The notes beneath the pieces were generated by a model, which saw only the letters and a list, made by a program, of their open reading frames with translations, ran no database searches and was not told where the DNA came from. Below are positions 39,813 to 50,626 of a stretch of DNA of 64,000 nucleotides, piece after piece. The stretch comes from Aphelocoma coerulescens (taxonomy: Eukaryota > Chordata > Aves > Passeriformes > Corvidae), in NCBI RefSeq assembly GCF_041296385.1, contig NC_091023.1, positions 11,594,924 through 11,658,923 on the forward strand. The letters run 5' to 3'. How positions within the stretch are numbered: the first letter of the stretch is position 1; the number at the start of each line of letters is the position of its first letter. Made by a program: the position numbers and the translations under genes.

Positions 39813-39998
39813 CTATGCGACAGTAATGTGCTCTGTGAAGCTCTTGTGGAGAGCTTGTGTGACACAACCACACCTGAAATGGAAGAGCCCCCACAGGAAG
39901 TGGGCTGGGAACCTTCACACATACAAATGCCAGCTGCAGCTGCAGCCCCAAAGGAGGCAGAAGCAATGTGCTCAGAACAAAAACCTAACTGAATAAAG
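39813..39998 (+). pseudogene. FBXO36: FBXO36 exon 4 (C-terminus), frameshifted
   Basis: After an acceptor-like TTACAAGTAG the first frame reads LCDSNVLCEALVESLCDTTTPEM, then EVGW. This aligns with LCMSDKLWEQIVQSTCDTITPDV and DTGW of human FBXO36. The conserved tryptophan of LWE is now cysteine. Just after GW (39910-39916) the match moves to another frame, HTYKCQLQLQPQRRQKQ, equivalent to FTNKLQLQRQLRKRKQ, so there is a net one-base change. The first frame ends at a TGA (39990-39992). The matching frame ends at TAA 39994-39996, which overlaps the AATAAA poly(A) signal at 39992-39997. Similarity is lower than in exon 3. The middle part (EEPPQ) has lost the usual RALAE sequence. Confidence 0.82.
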
Positions 39999-39999
39999 G

Positions 40000-42770
40000 T
40001 GCATTTTCCATTGAAGCAATTGTTGCAAGGCCTGGCTGTTTATTGGGTCAGACACAAGGACTTGTCTTCTTTACTAGGAAAACAGATTTTTTTAAGGACT
40101 GAAAGAGAAAAAACGAAATATGCCCTACTAGGAACAACATGTAACTATTACAATGTTTAATACTTTGGGTATCCTGAAATTGTGTTCTAATCAGCATCAT
40201 AGCAGTTACTGCAATAGAACAGGTTGTGGCAACTTCATAGTTCTTCTTTCTGATTCTCTGTTTTGTATTTAGGCTATACATCCTCTGTGGCTTATAGCAG
40301 GTGCTGTGGCATTGTCATTTATAGAGGCTGATTAATACATCATTTACAATTGACTAGATTTAGGACCTAAGTATTAAAAACAGCGATTTCAGTATTTGTA
40401 TATAATAGTTTAATATTTGAAGAGTGTAAGGAGTTTACAAATTTTTAACATGCCAAGTACTAAACTTGAATTTTATAAATTGATGAAAAACTACTAATAC
40501 AGGGTTGTTGTATAATTCTGTTTCTTTATAAACCAGTACTTTAATACTTAAATATTTGCTGATTCAGATTAAGAATCTTTTGTTCTACAACTATATACCA
40601 ATATGCTGGAAACATTTGGTGATTTTTGATCTTTAGGTGTAAGAAACACTTCCATATATATTCTTTCCTCTTTGTGATTATTTCATTTTAGGACAATGAC
40701 AAATACAAATTTCATTATGTGTCTAAAATACTGTATTAACTTAATAAATGCATAGAAAGTGCATTTTTGGGGAATGTAAGTTTATTCCCAACATATGGCC
40801 CTGTAAGGACCTCCATAGAAAGATATATTGCAGATATCACAAGTGAACAACATATTATTTATTACTGTAATGTGCAAATAAAGTTGCTTTTGACAAAAGA
40901 CAAAGGGAAGATCTATGTATAAAGGGTACATATCTTCCAAAAAAAAAGGAAAATGAAGGAAATCATCACTTCAACATATATTTCACCGATAAAAGATAGT
41001 TCCGTTCAAATGAGCTATCAGCAGCTTTCCCACCAAGAAGACATTTAACCTGTAACAAAGAACTGATGTGAAAATTTACGTGCACATTTTCTCCAATAAC
41101 AAAAGTTGATTTTAAGTTCCTGACTGTGTGTTCACACTGTTTGTTGCAGTTCAGTGCCACCTCAGTAGTTTATGTGAGTTTTAAAGTCCATACATAACTA
41201 CCCTATATGATTGCACTGATGTAAATCTTAAAGTAGTTCAGGGTTTCTTAAGGTTTTCTTTTTTAACTTGGCTCACTTCAGTGATCTACTTTAAAGTATG
41301 TCCTTGCCAACAGTTGTAGAAGTGCAACACTAAGAAGCTGGTGAATTGGAATATAGAACAATACACATTCAGAACTTTTTGTTAACCAACCTTGCAGCTA
41401 TAAAGAAGATCAGGATATTGACACCGTTGCATACTGAACTGTTTCCCAATAGTTCTTCAATATAATTCAATAGTTTCAATTGCTTTTTAAGGAATTCCAG
41501 CAGCATGTAGCAATATTAAACTAAGAACCTGATTTTTCATGCAATGAACTTTCAAAAAGCTAAGAGGATGAAAACTTACAGTGGCTCTTACTTGACAGGA
41601 AAATTAACATCAGACTCACCTCTCAAAGCTGAAAAAATTATGCCCTGTACCACCATACAACACCTTCTGCATTGATTACCAGGGGCTTAATGTTAAAAAA
41701 ATTTATTTCAATATTTTAAATGCTCTTTAGCTATTCCATGTTCTCCAGTATCTAATTTTCTAGTGAATAAACTTCTCAAACATGATGAATCTTAGTCAGT
41801 TCATGGAGTACATTATAAGCAGAAACATGACTGCTCATATGTAACAGGGCTTGTGAACAATTAAATTGAATTATAACAAAATTTAGTGTGCTGTAGTAGA
41901 GTTCATTCCCATGGAAGGAGTCACTGGCAATGTTATTAAATTCTACAGTAACTCTAATTAGGTAAAGGGGCCAGAGACCTCAAACTGTTTCTGGAAACAT
42001 TTTCCAGTCACAATGATATTTTCCATATATTTCCTGTTTCTGCATTTATGAGTTTTTTACTTCAGGTGCATTAAGTGTCACAGCATTTATAATGCAGCCT
42101 ATGTATTGAGGATGGCTACTTTAGATGCAGCTGATACCTTAAAAAAAAAAAATTAAAAATCATTGAAGTAGAATCACAGAATATTCTGAGTTGGTAGGGA
42201 CCTATTGAGTCCAACTGAATCATTTCAGAAATATATGAGAACTTCTCTTCAGATTTGCATCACAGAAATAGTAATTTTAGTATGCTGAATTAATGGAATT
42301 ATTATAGTAGCATTTCAACAGTAGTTGACTAGCCAGGCAAGAAATACAATCATTTTCTTATTCTCAGTAACTAATCTTTTATCAGATTGAATACATAGTA
42401 GGAAGGACTTTTATAAATCATTCATGTCCTGACCAAATTCTCTTGTAGGACTAGTGTAAATCAGAGTAACTGCACTGCAGTCAATGGATTTTCACCAATG
42501 GTTAATGGTGAAAAGTTAAAAGAGAAACAAGGGTAAGGGGTCTTACCATTGTTCTAATATTAAAATACTAGCAGTGTGCTTTTAATTGCTGTATTTGCTA
42601 GTTCTAAAGTAAAATACCTTAACTAATTTTGAAAGCATATTTCCAATAATTTATTAGCATTATGGAGCACATTTGCTTTTCACTCAAGTGCAGCTAAATG
42701 TGGTTGGTTCTATCAACACACGAAACACGAAAATAAAAACATTCTGTAAAAGAATCTTCTGGAATTTGTT
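40000..42770. other. Convergent 3' region between FBXO36 relic and SLC16A14
   Basis: The FBXO36 poly(A) signal lies at the left edge and the SLC16A14 stop codon at the right edge, so the two genes meet tail to tail. Part of this must be the SLC16A14 3' untranslated region. Minus-strand AATAAA signals (TTTATT on plus) occur near 42650, 41702, 40857 and 40781, and I cannot tell which is used. A short CR1 piece lies at 42171-42217. Confidence 0.5.
42171..42217 (-). mobile_element. CR1 LINE, minimal 3' fragment, antisense
   Basis: GAATCACAGAATATTCTGAG followed by TTGGTAGGGACC and GAGTCCAACT is the reverse complement of a CR1 3' terminus. Fewer than 50 bases remain. It lies just outside the SLC16A14 coding region, probably within its 3' untranslated region, in the sense direction of that gene. 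Confidence 0.8.
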
Positions 42771-42919
42771 CTATACTTGTGCTTCTTCTGTAGATTTCTC
42801 TCTTGGTTGTTTCTTTTGAATACAAGGTTGTATAAGTAAAAATATTATTCCCACCATGTATAGCAATCCAGCTATGTAAAAAGAAAAGTCGTATTTTTGT
42901 GTGATGTCATATATCCAAC
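42771..42919 (-). other. SLC16A14: SLC16A14 last coding exon
   Basis: This encodes GWIYDITQKYDFSFYIAGLL and the last helix, then a basic and acidic tail ending in EEAQV and TAG. The acceptor is TTATTTTCCAG. Its length agrees with the family. Confidence 0.93.
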
Positions 42920-45900
42920 CTGGAAAATAAGGACAAAACAGGTTTGTTACAAAGCTTGACAAAAAGGTACATTGCATGTGAAAATACAAAAAATACTTCA
43001 CATTTCTTTCATGACATCTCTGTCAAGTCCACAGATGCTTTGTAGGAAAAAATATTTTTCAAGCAAGTTATTACAGATCTGATTTTAAAATCAACATTTT
43101 GTAATCCCAAACCAATTAGTTCTTCCCCCCTACCACTGCCTCTGTAAAATGCCCAATACTGGTTAGTTCAAATGCCGTGCCTTGTGCAAGCAAACACATT
43201 CCCTATAGCTGTCTCCAAGACTCACATACCAATAGAAGATTGTTCAAGAGATACAATCTCAGTACTGCAATGACTCTCATTCCAACCTCAGTTCCTTTGC
43301 AAAAACACATTAAAATTACTTCAGGAAATTTTGAGAACCCAAACCAGCAAAATTCCCTCACATCACACTGGCTGCATTGCAATGTACCTACAAGACCAGA
43401 AACTCTCTTTACATCAGCTAGTTGCATCCAATTTGCTTCGTAAAAGACCAAATACAGAGACAGGTTTAGCACAGACTGGGAGGTGCTGAGGGAACATGGC
43501 AGAATAAAACACTGCTGCTTTTCATGGGGCACTGAGCAAGCTTTCTTCTCACTTGTGTTGCTCACTCAGTGGTGGGGAGAGAAGGGGCTCTTGCTTTTCT
43601 GGGCTGCTCGTGTGCTGCTGGTTTCCCCTCAGCCTAGAGCTGCCCCTGGCTGACCATACCCATGACTCCCAAGGTTTCTTATCACTTTCTTCTGTTCAGC
43701 ACCTCTGTAAAAGAGAGCTGAAGTCCGGTGTAGCACTGACAATAAGTACCTGTATCTCTTCTGTGCTGCCCCGCCTCTTTCTATGAGGAAATTTATAATG
43801 AATGTCTGTTTAAACCTAAGTAACTCTAGAGATAACATACATACACTTCTCCCTTCTGCTGGGGATGGCAGTAAAGAGGTTATGAGCAGTGTGGTCCCCA
43901 AAGTAGGTATTTCTGGTTGAAGGAAGGCAAAGCAAAGTTAGTTAAATCAACACATCCACTGGCAGCTTAGAGTGGTGACAGCCAAGCACACACCACAGTC
44001 CTTGGGCTAATGCTGTGGTACTAACAGCTGCCTACCCTGAGAACTAATCACCGTTTCTTCATGTGTGTAAAGGTGTATGTATGTATGTATGTGTATGTAT
44101 AGTGTATATACTACACAAAGCATGAAAAAATAGGTTACACCTTTCTCATTTAAAAAAAAAGAAGCGTAAGATACTGTTTAAGGAAACATACCATTGTAAG
44201 GATAGATTGTAATAGATTTAGGGTTATGTCCAAGAACTGTAATTTTCAATGTGAGGACAGTGAGCTGGAACCCAGCAGATGTGACCTGTAAATCTGTACA
44301 GTGTAAAGCTGGATGTTACATCCATTCTGGAGCAGCTGTGATTTTGTTAACTACACATGCTCATAGCGTAAGAAAGTTTAATAATATAAAGAGTCACACA
44401 GTCATTACACAAACATCTTTTGGTTAGCAATTTGAACTTTTTACCTGCAAAGGGTGGTCCAAACAAAGCAGATATTCCATTGGCACAAATGATGATGCCA
44501 TAGGCATTTGCAAGGTGTTTAGTTCCAACTAAATCTTCAGTCACAACAGGCATTAGAGAAAAATAGCCACTAGAAAATCCTATTAGAGCACAAACCACAG
44601 CCAGGCCAACGTATGTTTGCATTAGTGGCAAAGTAAGAATGCAGGTGACCAGGGTAAAGTTAGCCATGAGGAAGACATTCCATGTGCTGATGCACGGGAG
44701 ATCAGAGATGATTCCAAGGATAACTTTACCAAAAATATGAACAATGGCTATAATGGATGTCAAAGGAAATACATTGTCCTGCCTAGATAAGTTGTACTGC
44801 TTGACTATTTCTGGAAGGTGAATAAAGGGAATGACAAAGCTGCTATAGGCAAACAAAGCCCAAATTATAAAGGCCACGAATACTCTATTGGTAAACAGGG
44901 ATGCAGCTCCAAAGTAGCTGGAGTACCAGAGTGCAAAGCCCTTCCTGACTGTAACTGTCAGCTGGCTCACTGTCTTAAGGATGCGCAGTCCATACACACT
45001 CCTTCCACTTCCAGATTTACCTCCAATTTCTATGTGCTGCACACTGCCAAGCACTTCTTCATTTGCTGCCTCTTCTTTTTTCTCTGGTTCTTCACTGAGA
45101 ACTCCATTAGATTTTATAGTCTCTGCAGAATGGGAGAGAGCTTTTGCCCGATTTTCTTCACTATCACTTCTCACCACATATTTTTCACAGAGGTCTTTGG
45201 GAGACAGTGGTCTCATAAGTGCCCCACAGACACAAAGGTTCAGGGAGATGGCCCCCTGGATGAACATGGCATTCCTCCACCCAAATTCAGTGCAGAGGTA
45301 CTTCAGTAAGGCAGTCATTAGGAAAGCTCCAAACCCTGTTCCTGTGGTACTGAGCCCTTGTGCAAGTGCTCTTCTCTTCTGAAAATACTGCCCTACCATG
45401 ACCACTGCAGGCAGATAAACCATGCCACTTCCAATGCCTATGAAAAAAAAAAATTAAATAAATCTGAACTTTTTGCCAACAATGTAAAAAGCAGTGAAAA
45501 ACAAATCAGTTTTATTCCTAACTTTTGTGTAAGCATAATAGTAAAATCAATAATAAATATTAAATTCTGATGTTAGCTTTCATTTCTGTCTTGTAGTGTT
45601 TTCCAAATTCTGCAGTACTCATTCCAGTGAGAATACAATACTGGCATTAATTGCTGGAAAAATTAACACATGGAATATAAAACCTTTATCTCAGGTCAGC
45701 ATGAAAATCCTGGAAAGTTACAAATGTCCCACAGCCAGTCAGTGACAGTTACTATGGGGACAAATATAGACACAGCTTATTTTGAAATATCTGCATTTAT
45801 AATACCCACATCTGATGGTATCAGTGACCCAAACTGCTTAGTGAGCACATCTTATTGCTTTCACCTAAGTTCCCCAGCAATGAAGATTCACACTGAGTTC

Positions 45901-48900
45901 CTGTCCTTGCTCAGTAGCTGTGGAGCCATAGTGACCATGACATGTATTTGAGGAGTCAGCACATGGGGCTAGCACACTGGTGGGACCTCAGGTGGCTTCC
46001 AGGTTGGTTCTCTTTGGGCACTCCAGGGAGGGCCACACAGTAGCTGCTCAGTCTTACAAGGCAGTTCTCTAATTCTGTAGAAAAGCCCTCACCTGTAGTT
46101 AAAAAACAGGGTATTCATGGCATATACTTTGAGCAGAAAGCCTTGAGTTGGGCAAAAACATCACTAGAGGTAACAGTTCACAATTTTTTCTCACAGCAAA
46201 TTCTTCATAGAGGAATTTGGATTGGAACAGGTATATGTGGAAGATGCTTCCCAACTCACTGTGATTGTAACTCAGAAGTGTTTTGTAGCCTAGAAGTTTT
46301 TCTAAAAAGGTGCTAATGTAGCTGCATGCAGCTATAGCATGATCTAGCTATAGCTAGGCCAGAGAAAGCCATGATTCCACAAAAGCCTGAAAAAAAAGCC
46401 CCTCAACATCACAGCTGTGACCCTGGCCAGAGCTGACCCATTTTGCTTGTTAGAAGTACTTCTTTCTTTCCTGGGCAAATACACAATTGGGCTTTTATTT
46501 TACGCCAGTGTCCCTCCCCAAACCCAACCACAGACTCAGGGAGGCCTCTCTGCCCCCCAGGAGACCTCCTGCTCCTGGGGCTGCTGCCGGCTGCAGTGAG
46601 GAACCAGCCCAGGCCCTGCTGAGGAGGAGTGAGTGAGGAGCTGGGGAAGGGAGCCCTGAGGTGAGGGGCCCTTCAGGAATGTGCTGAGGGTGGCTGCAGA
46701 TGGAGAGATGAGGTAGGGATCGTAGGGGCAAACTGAAGGCAGCAGCCATGAGCAGGCCCACAAGCACAGTGTGGAGGCCCAAAAGTGACGGCAGCAAGAG
46801 GTGGCCACTGCAAGGGAACAGCAGCTTTACAGCCAGCAGCCATGAGAACATGGAGAGACTCTCCTGGGTGAGCCGGGACTGAGGGGATGGTGAACAAGGG
46901 GATGGGAGTGAGCAGGCAGGGACTGAGGGAGAGTGAGGAGATCATGAGGGAAGGGACAGTGAGCAGAGGCCTCATGGAGCTGGAAAGAACCTCTCCGATA
47001 TCTCTACACTGCTTTTCTGGCCAGAATTATTCCTACAACACCTCACTTCTCCACGTCACATAAAAGTTTGCCTCTGATTTTTTTCTGAAAATACAGTTTT
47101 CACCCCTCTTTAAATTCTTCATATAATCTCTGCCATTTGTGATTTTTTGTGTGCTCTTTCTGAAAAGCAGTATGGGCTGCAAGAAGAATTCTGTAGATTC
47201 CTGCCTGCTTGATTATATTTAATATATATGGAAACAGAAATTCTGAAAAAGGCAGAATCCTCTCTGTGATCATTGTTCTTAGTTCAGGAATTTACAACAT
47301 GACTGAATCTATGGTATGGTGGTATAAAGGGTCATCAGAGTGATCTTTGCTAGTCTCAACATTTCTCCATCCAGAAAGCTAGATTAAAACTTACATATAG
47401 AAATTCTGTAGATTTTTATGAAATTCTATGAAAGGACAGTTTAAGAGAATGCAGGGTACTGAAGCTACTACTATTGCAAACAATCCCTTTTTTCATATTT
47501 CCCTCTGGCAAATATAACATAGATACTGCCTCATCTGCAAACATAACTGGCCGTGTTATCCGTGGAGTGAGTAATATTTCAAGCCCCTTGAACTGCTCAG
47601 TATTGCTCTGATAGTAATTAAAAACCAAATTTTGTATTTCTTACATGGATAATTTTCACCTTTTTGTGTCATACCTATGAACAGTATCTCTTTTCAAAAA
47701 TGAACAGAAAATAAAATGGAGTAGTGCTTTAAGCACTTAATTATGGTTTCTACACAAGTTACTTCAAGTAACTGAATTTTTTCACAAGAAACATTGCTAG
47801 AAACTGAGCATTCAGGCACTAAGGATCTGTTGGCTCTGAAGGGAGATGCCTAAACATGTATGCCTCTTTGTATTTTGATTGGGCTCTTACACATGTCAAA
47901 AGGTTTTCTAGACATCTAATTTCAATTGAAATGACAAAAAATTACTTCAGTCCTTTTGATTTTAAAAATTGTAGCACCACTAGTTGCTCTAAGTGGTTGT
48001 TGATACAATCTGAATAACCATTATTGGAAACTGTGTATGATATACAGCCCCATGGATTATGCTAAGTTGAGGCTAGGATAGAGTTAATTTGCTTCCTAGC
48101 AGCTCATATGGTGCTGTGTTTTAGATCTGTGACCCAAACACTGCTGATAACACAGGCAGTTGGTTTAGTTGTTGCTGGACAGTGCTTACACAGCATCAAG
48201 GCCTTTTTTGTTTCTCACCCTCCATGAGTGGGGGAAGCACCAGAAGCTGAGAGGGGATGCAGTAGGACAGGCGACCCTAGCTGACATAAGGGATATCCCA
48301 TACCATGAGATGTTGTACTCAGCAATAAAACTGGAGGAAGGGAAAGGAAGGGAGGACAGTTGGAGTTGTGGCAATGTCTTCCCAGGTAATAATTACACAG
48401 GACCAAGCCCTGCTTTACTGGAAACAGCTGAACACCTGCCTGCCCATGGGAAGTAGTGAATGAATTTCTTATCTTTGTTTTGCTTGTGCATCCAGCTTTT
48501 GCTTTATCTACTAAACTATCTTTATCTCATTTTTACCTTTCTGATTCTCTCCCCATCCCACTGTGGGAGAGTGAGTGAACAGCTGTGTGCATCTTAGCTG
48601 CCTACCAGCTGTTACCCACTTCACTCTTTAAAACATGTTTTGAAGCAGTGCAGAGTTATCATAATCCAGTATTCTATTAATACGGAGCAACTTCAGAGAA
48701 GACATTTGTTATTCTGTCCTGTGACAAGGAGAGGAGTTAGCTAGATATAAAATTAATCTTTAAATTTTACTTGTTAGAGTTTGGGTTACACTAATTCTCC
48801 TAATTAAAAATGTCCTCTAATGTATTCACTTGGGTGAAACTGATAAAAGTTCCACCTTCACATGGCAGATTTAAATGACAACAGAAGTCACTAGGCCCAA

Positions 48901-50299
48901 TCCACTGAGTAAATAAGTTTTCTAAAAAGATAACAGGCTGTAAAAAGTGTGAAAGCAGAGCTGAAATAACTTTACAGTCTACCTTCCCTGTTTACTCACT
49001 CAGGTAAGCTTCAAAGGAATCAAAAATAGTTGAAAGAACCTTCAAACATTAGAGCAGCTCTCACCAGCTGTCACTCCAAAGGTGAGGAAGAGGTAGTGCA
49101 CATTTGAGGCGTGGGCACTCAGTATCCAACCCAGGGCATTCAGTATCCCTCCAATTATAGCTGTCGTGCGGCATCCACACATGCTGATGAATAAACCAAT
49201 AAAAGGACCTGTTAAAAAACATGAAAGAAATGATAAATTATTTATTTAATTCTTTCTGCTCTAATAATTTTTCACCCTAATTTTCTTAATGTTTTAAATA
49301 AAATGTTAAATATCAGGCAACTCATGCAACTCAGTTTATTTTTCATATTACTTCTTAAAATCATGGGAAGAGAAATACAACCAACTAATTAAATACTTAG
49401 CAAATACCTGTAAGACCTAAAATCAAAGTTGCCCCATGAAGAAGGGCCAGTTTAAACAGAGGAATAAGCTGAAACCATTGTTGCCAATGCTGATGCTGTG
49501 TGAGTGCAAGACTTTTTCACAAATAAGCAGAAGTTAAGCATTTTATTTTGTTTTCAGTGAAATATTTTAGGCAGATCTAAACATAACTTTTTCAATCTTC
49601 ATTTACAGGGTCTTAGATGTGTATGTACATATATACACAAACATTTCCTTCAGATATTATTTTGGGTTGATCCAACTACAACGAAAAAAATACATTTTCA
49701 TTTGGCTGCCAAACTGAAATATAAACCATGCGAATTCAACATTTTGTCCTCACAGATAGAGCATGGGGAGGACGCTAAGCTTCACAGATCATCTGTTTTC
49801 TTAATTCTAGTGAGACTGGAAGTCACAGGCTTCCTTTTCTGCTCATGCAGTCAGTCTCCTGGACTGTCTTCCCTATCATCTTCCCTGTTATTCCCTTTCT
49901 CCATCTAGATTGTAAAATGTGTCCTGGTGATTTTAAAAAGTGAACTCGGCACAATTGTAAGAAAATACTTAAGGGATGAATGGCAAACATATTCTAAAAA
50001 TCTATATAATTTGGAAATATGTGATGCTGGCACATACCTACAATGAGTGTGATGCCCATGCTGAGGGAGCTAACCCACGCTGTTAAGCCACGACTTTGAT
50101 TAAACTCTTCAAGCCATTCCATGTTGAGTATTCCAAGGGCCATTTGGGAACCCATGATGAGTATATGCACAAGGAAAGAGGAAAGTACAATCATCCAAGC
50201 CCATCCTCCATCAATGTTTGGATTGGGTTTAATTGGCTTGCTTCCAACTTTTGAGTCATCTCCAAAATCATATCCAATATCCTCTCGACTAGCATACAT
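42771..50299 (-). CDS. SLC16A14: SLC16A14, monocarboxylate transporter 14 (four coding exons)
   Basis: Orphan member of the SLC16 monocarboxylate transporter family, a 12-helix plasma-membrane carrier of the major facilitator superfamily; its substrate is uncertain. Coding exons (minus strand) are 50299-50038, 49208-49065, 45437-44445 and 42919-42771. They join in phase to 515 residues; human is about 510. The family signature DGGWAW is at residues 30-35, and the second signature YFQKRRALAQGLSTTGTGFG starts near 153. A long polar loop rich in E, K and S (about residues 220-300) separates two six-helix halves. The C-terminal tail ends KSTEEAQV. The start MYASREDIG is chosen because it matches the known N-terminus, with an acceptor only 15 bases upstream. 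All splice sites are GT-AG, and no stop or frameshift is seen. The gene appears functional, unlike its convergent neighbour FBXO36. Confidence 0.95.
42920..44444. other. SLC16A14 intron between coding exons 3 and 4
   Basis: About 1.5 kb of AT-rich sequence. A GTAT-type microsatellite lies at 44073-44112. Open frames on both strands at 43.2-43.9 kb are unrecognised and have no splice context. Confidence 0.7.
44073..44112. repeat. GTAT tetranucleotide microsatellite
   Basis: Imperfect GTAT/GTGTAT repeats over about 40 bases in an SLC16A14 intron. Confidence 0.8.
44445..45437 (-). other. SLC16A14: SLC16A14 third coding exon (main body)
   Basis: This is 993 bases and 331 codons, from GIGSGMVYLPAVVM to ISALFGPPFA. 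It carries the second family signature, the large cytoplasmic loop and helices 7 to 11. The donor is a weaker GTAAAA. Long open frames on the opposite strand here are shadows. Confidence 0.95.
46495..46985. other. Isolated GC- and purine-rich block in SLC16A14 intron
   Basis: About 500 bases of clearly higher GC content lie inside an AT-rich intron. The plus strand is rich in GAGTGAG, GGGACTGAGG and CAGCAGCCATGAG motifs that recur imperfectly. It has few CpG, so it is not a promoter island. It resembles no repeat family I know. It could be a decayed low-copy repeat or degenerate minisatellite. Confidence 0.4.
48058..48623 (+). mobile_element. Avian ERVL-type solo LTR, plus orientation
   Basis: A LTR of an old endogenous retrovirus, widespread in birds. 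It has GGATAGAGTTAATTTGCTTC near the left end, GCTTACACAGCATCAAGGCC at about 48185, and GGATATCCCATACCATGAGA next. A weakened TATA-like element (CAATAAAACTGG, about 48322-48333) follows, then CACCTGCCTGCCCATGGGAA and the closing TGAGTGAACAGCTGTGTGC. No internal viral genes flank it on either side, so it is a solo LTR left by recombination. I see no clear target-site duplication, and the ends are approximate. It lies antisense to SLC16A14. Confidence 0.85.
49065..49208 (-). other. SLC16A14: SLC16A14 second coding exon
   Basis: This is 144 bases, too short and spliced to stand out as an open frame. It was found by reading through from the neighbouring exon. It encodes GPFIGLFISMCGCRTTAII and on to NVHYLFLTFGVTA, covering helices 2 to 4. 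The acceptor is TTTTTTAACAG and the donor GTGAGA. Both ends are in phase 1. Confidence 0.93.
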
Positions 50300-50314
50300 T
50301 TTGTCCACAGTGTT
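50038..50314 (-). other. SLC16A14: SLC16A14 first coding exon
   Basis: The exon opens after an acceptor (CATTTACTTCAG) and has 15 untranslated bases, then ATG at 50299. It encodes 87 residues plus one base: an acidic cytoplasmic N-terminus, DGGWAW, and helix 1 (MIVLSSFLVHILIMGS). It ends in SMGITLIV before GTATGT. Confidence 0.93.
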
Positions 50315-50588
50315 CTGAAGTAAATGCAGAAAACAGCTAAAAAATTCATACAAAATGATCAGATTTTGTAGTTTGGTTATAGTGAATACCATCAATCACT
50401 ATCATATTTAACCACTGTGGTTAGTGCAGTTGTAGTGAGTTCTGTGCTTTCATTGTTCAAACGTAAAATGCTTAGATTGTCCAGTTAATTTATTTCTTTG
50501 TGTACCTTATTATCATGGCTGTCTATGCAGGAGTATTCAGAGGCTGACAGTAGGCTACATTATTTCCATTCCTATATGTTTTACTTAC

Positions 50589-50626
50589 TTTTAGGTGGCT
50601 GAGAGCACTCACTCCTCATGGGTCGA
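50589..50626 (-). other. Candidate SLC16A14 5'UTR mini-exon
   Basis: On the minus strand TCTTTTTTGTGACCACAG precedes a 38-base segment, which is followed by a consensus GTAAGT. It lies 275 bases upstream of the first coding exon. It could be an untranslated exon, but there is no protein signal to confirm it. Confidence 0.25.

Larger units (their letters stand above)
45438..49064. other. SLC16A14 intron between coding exons 2 and 3
   Basis: 3.6 kb intron containing the GC-rich block and the solo LTR; the remainder is unique AT-rich sequence. Nothing else was recognised. Confidence 0.8.

Noticed and set aside
44818..45382. Plus-strand frames of 163 and 133 codons
   Set aside because: They are antisense shadows of the large SLC16A14 exon 3.
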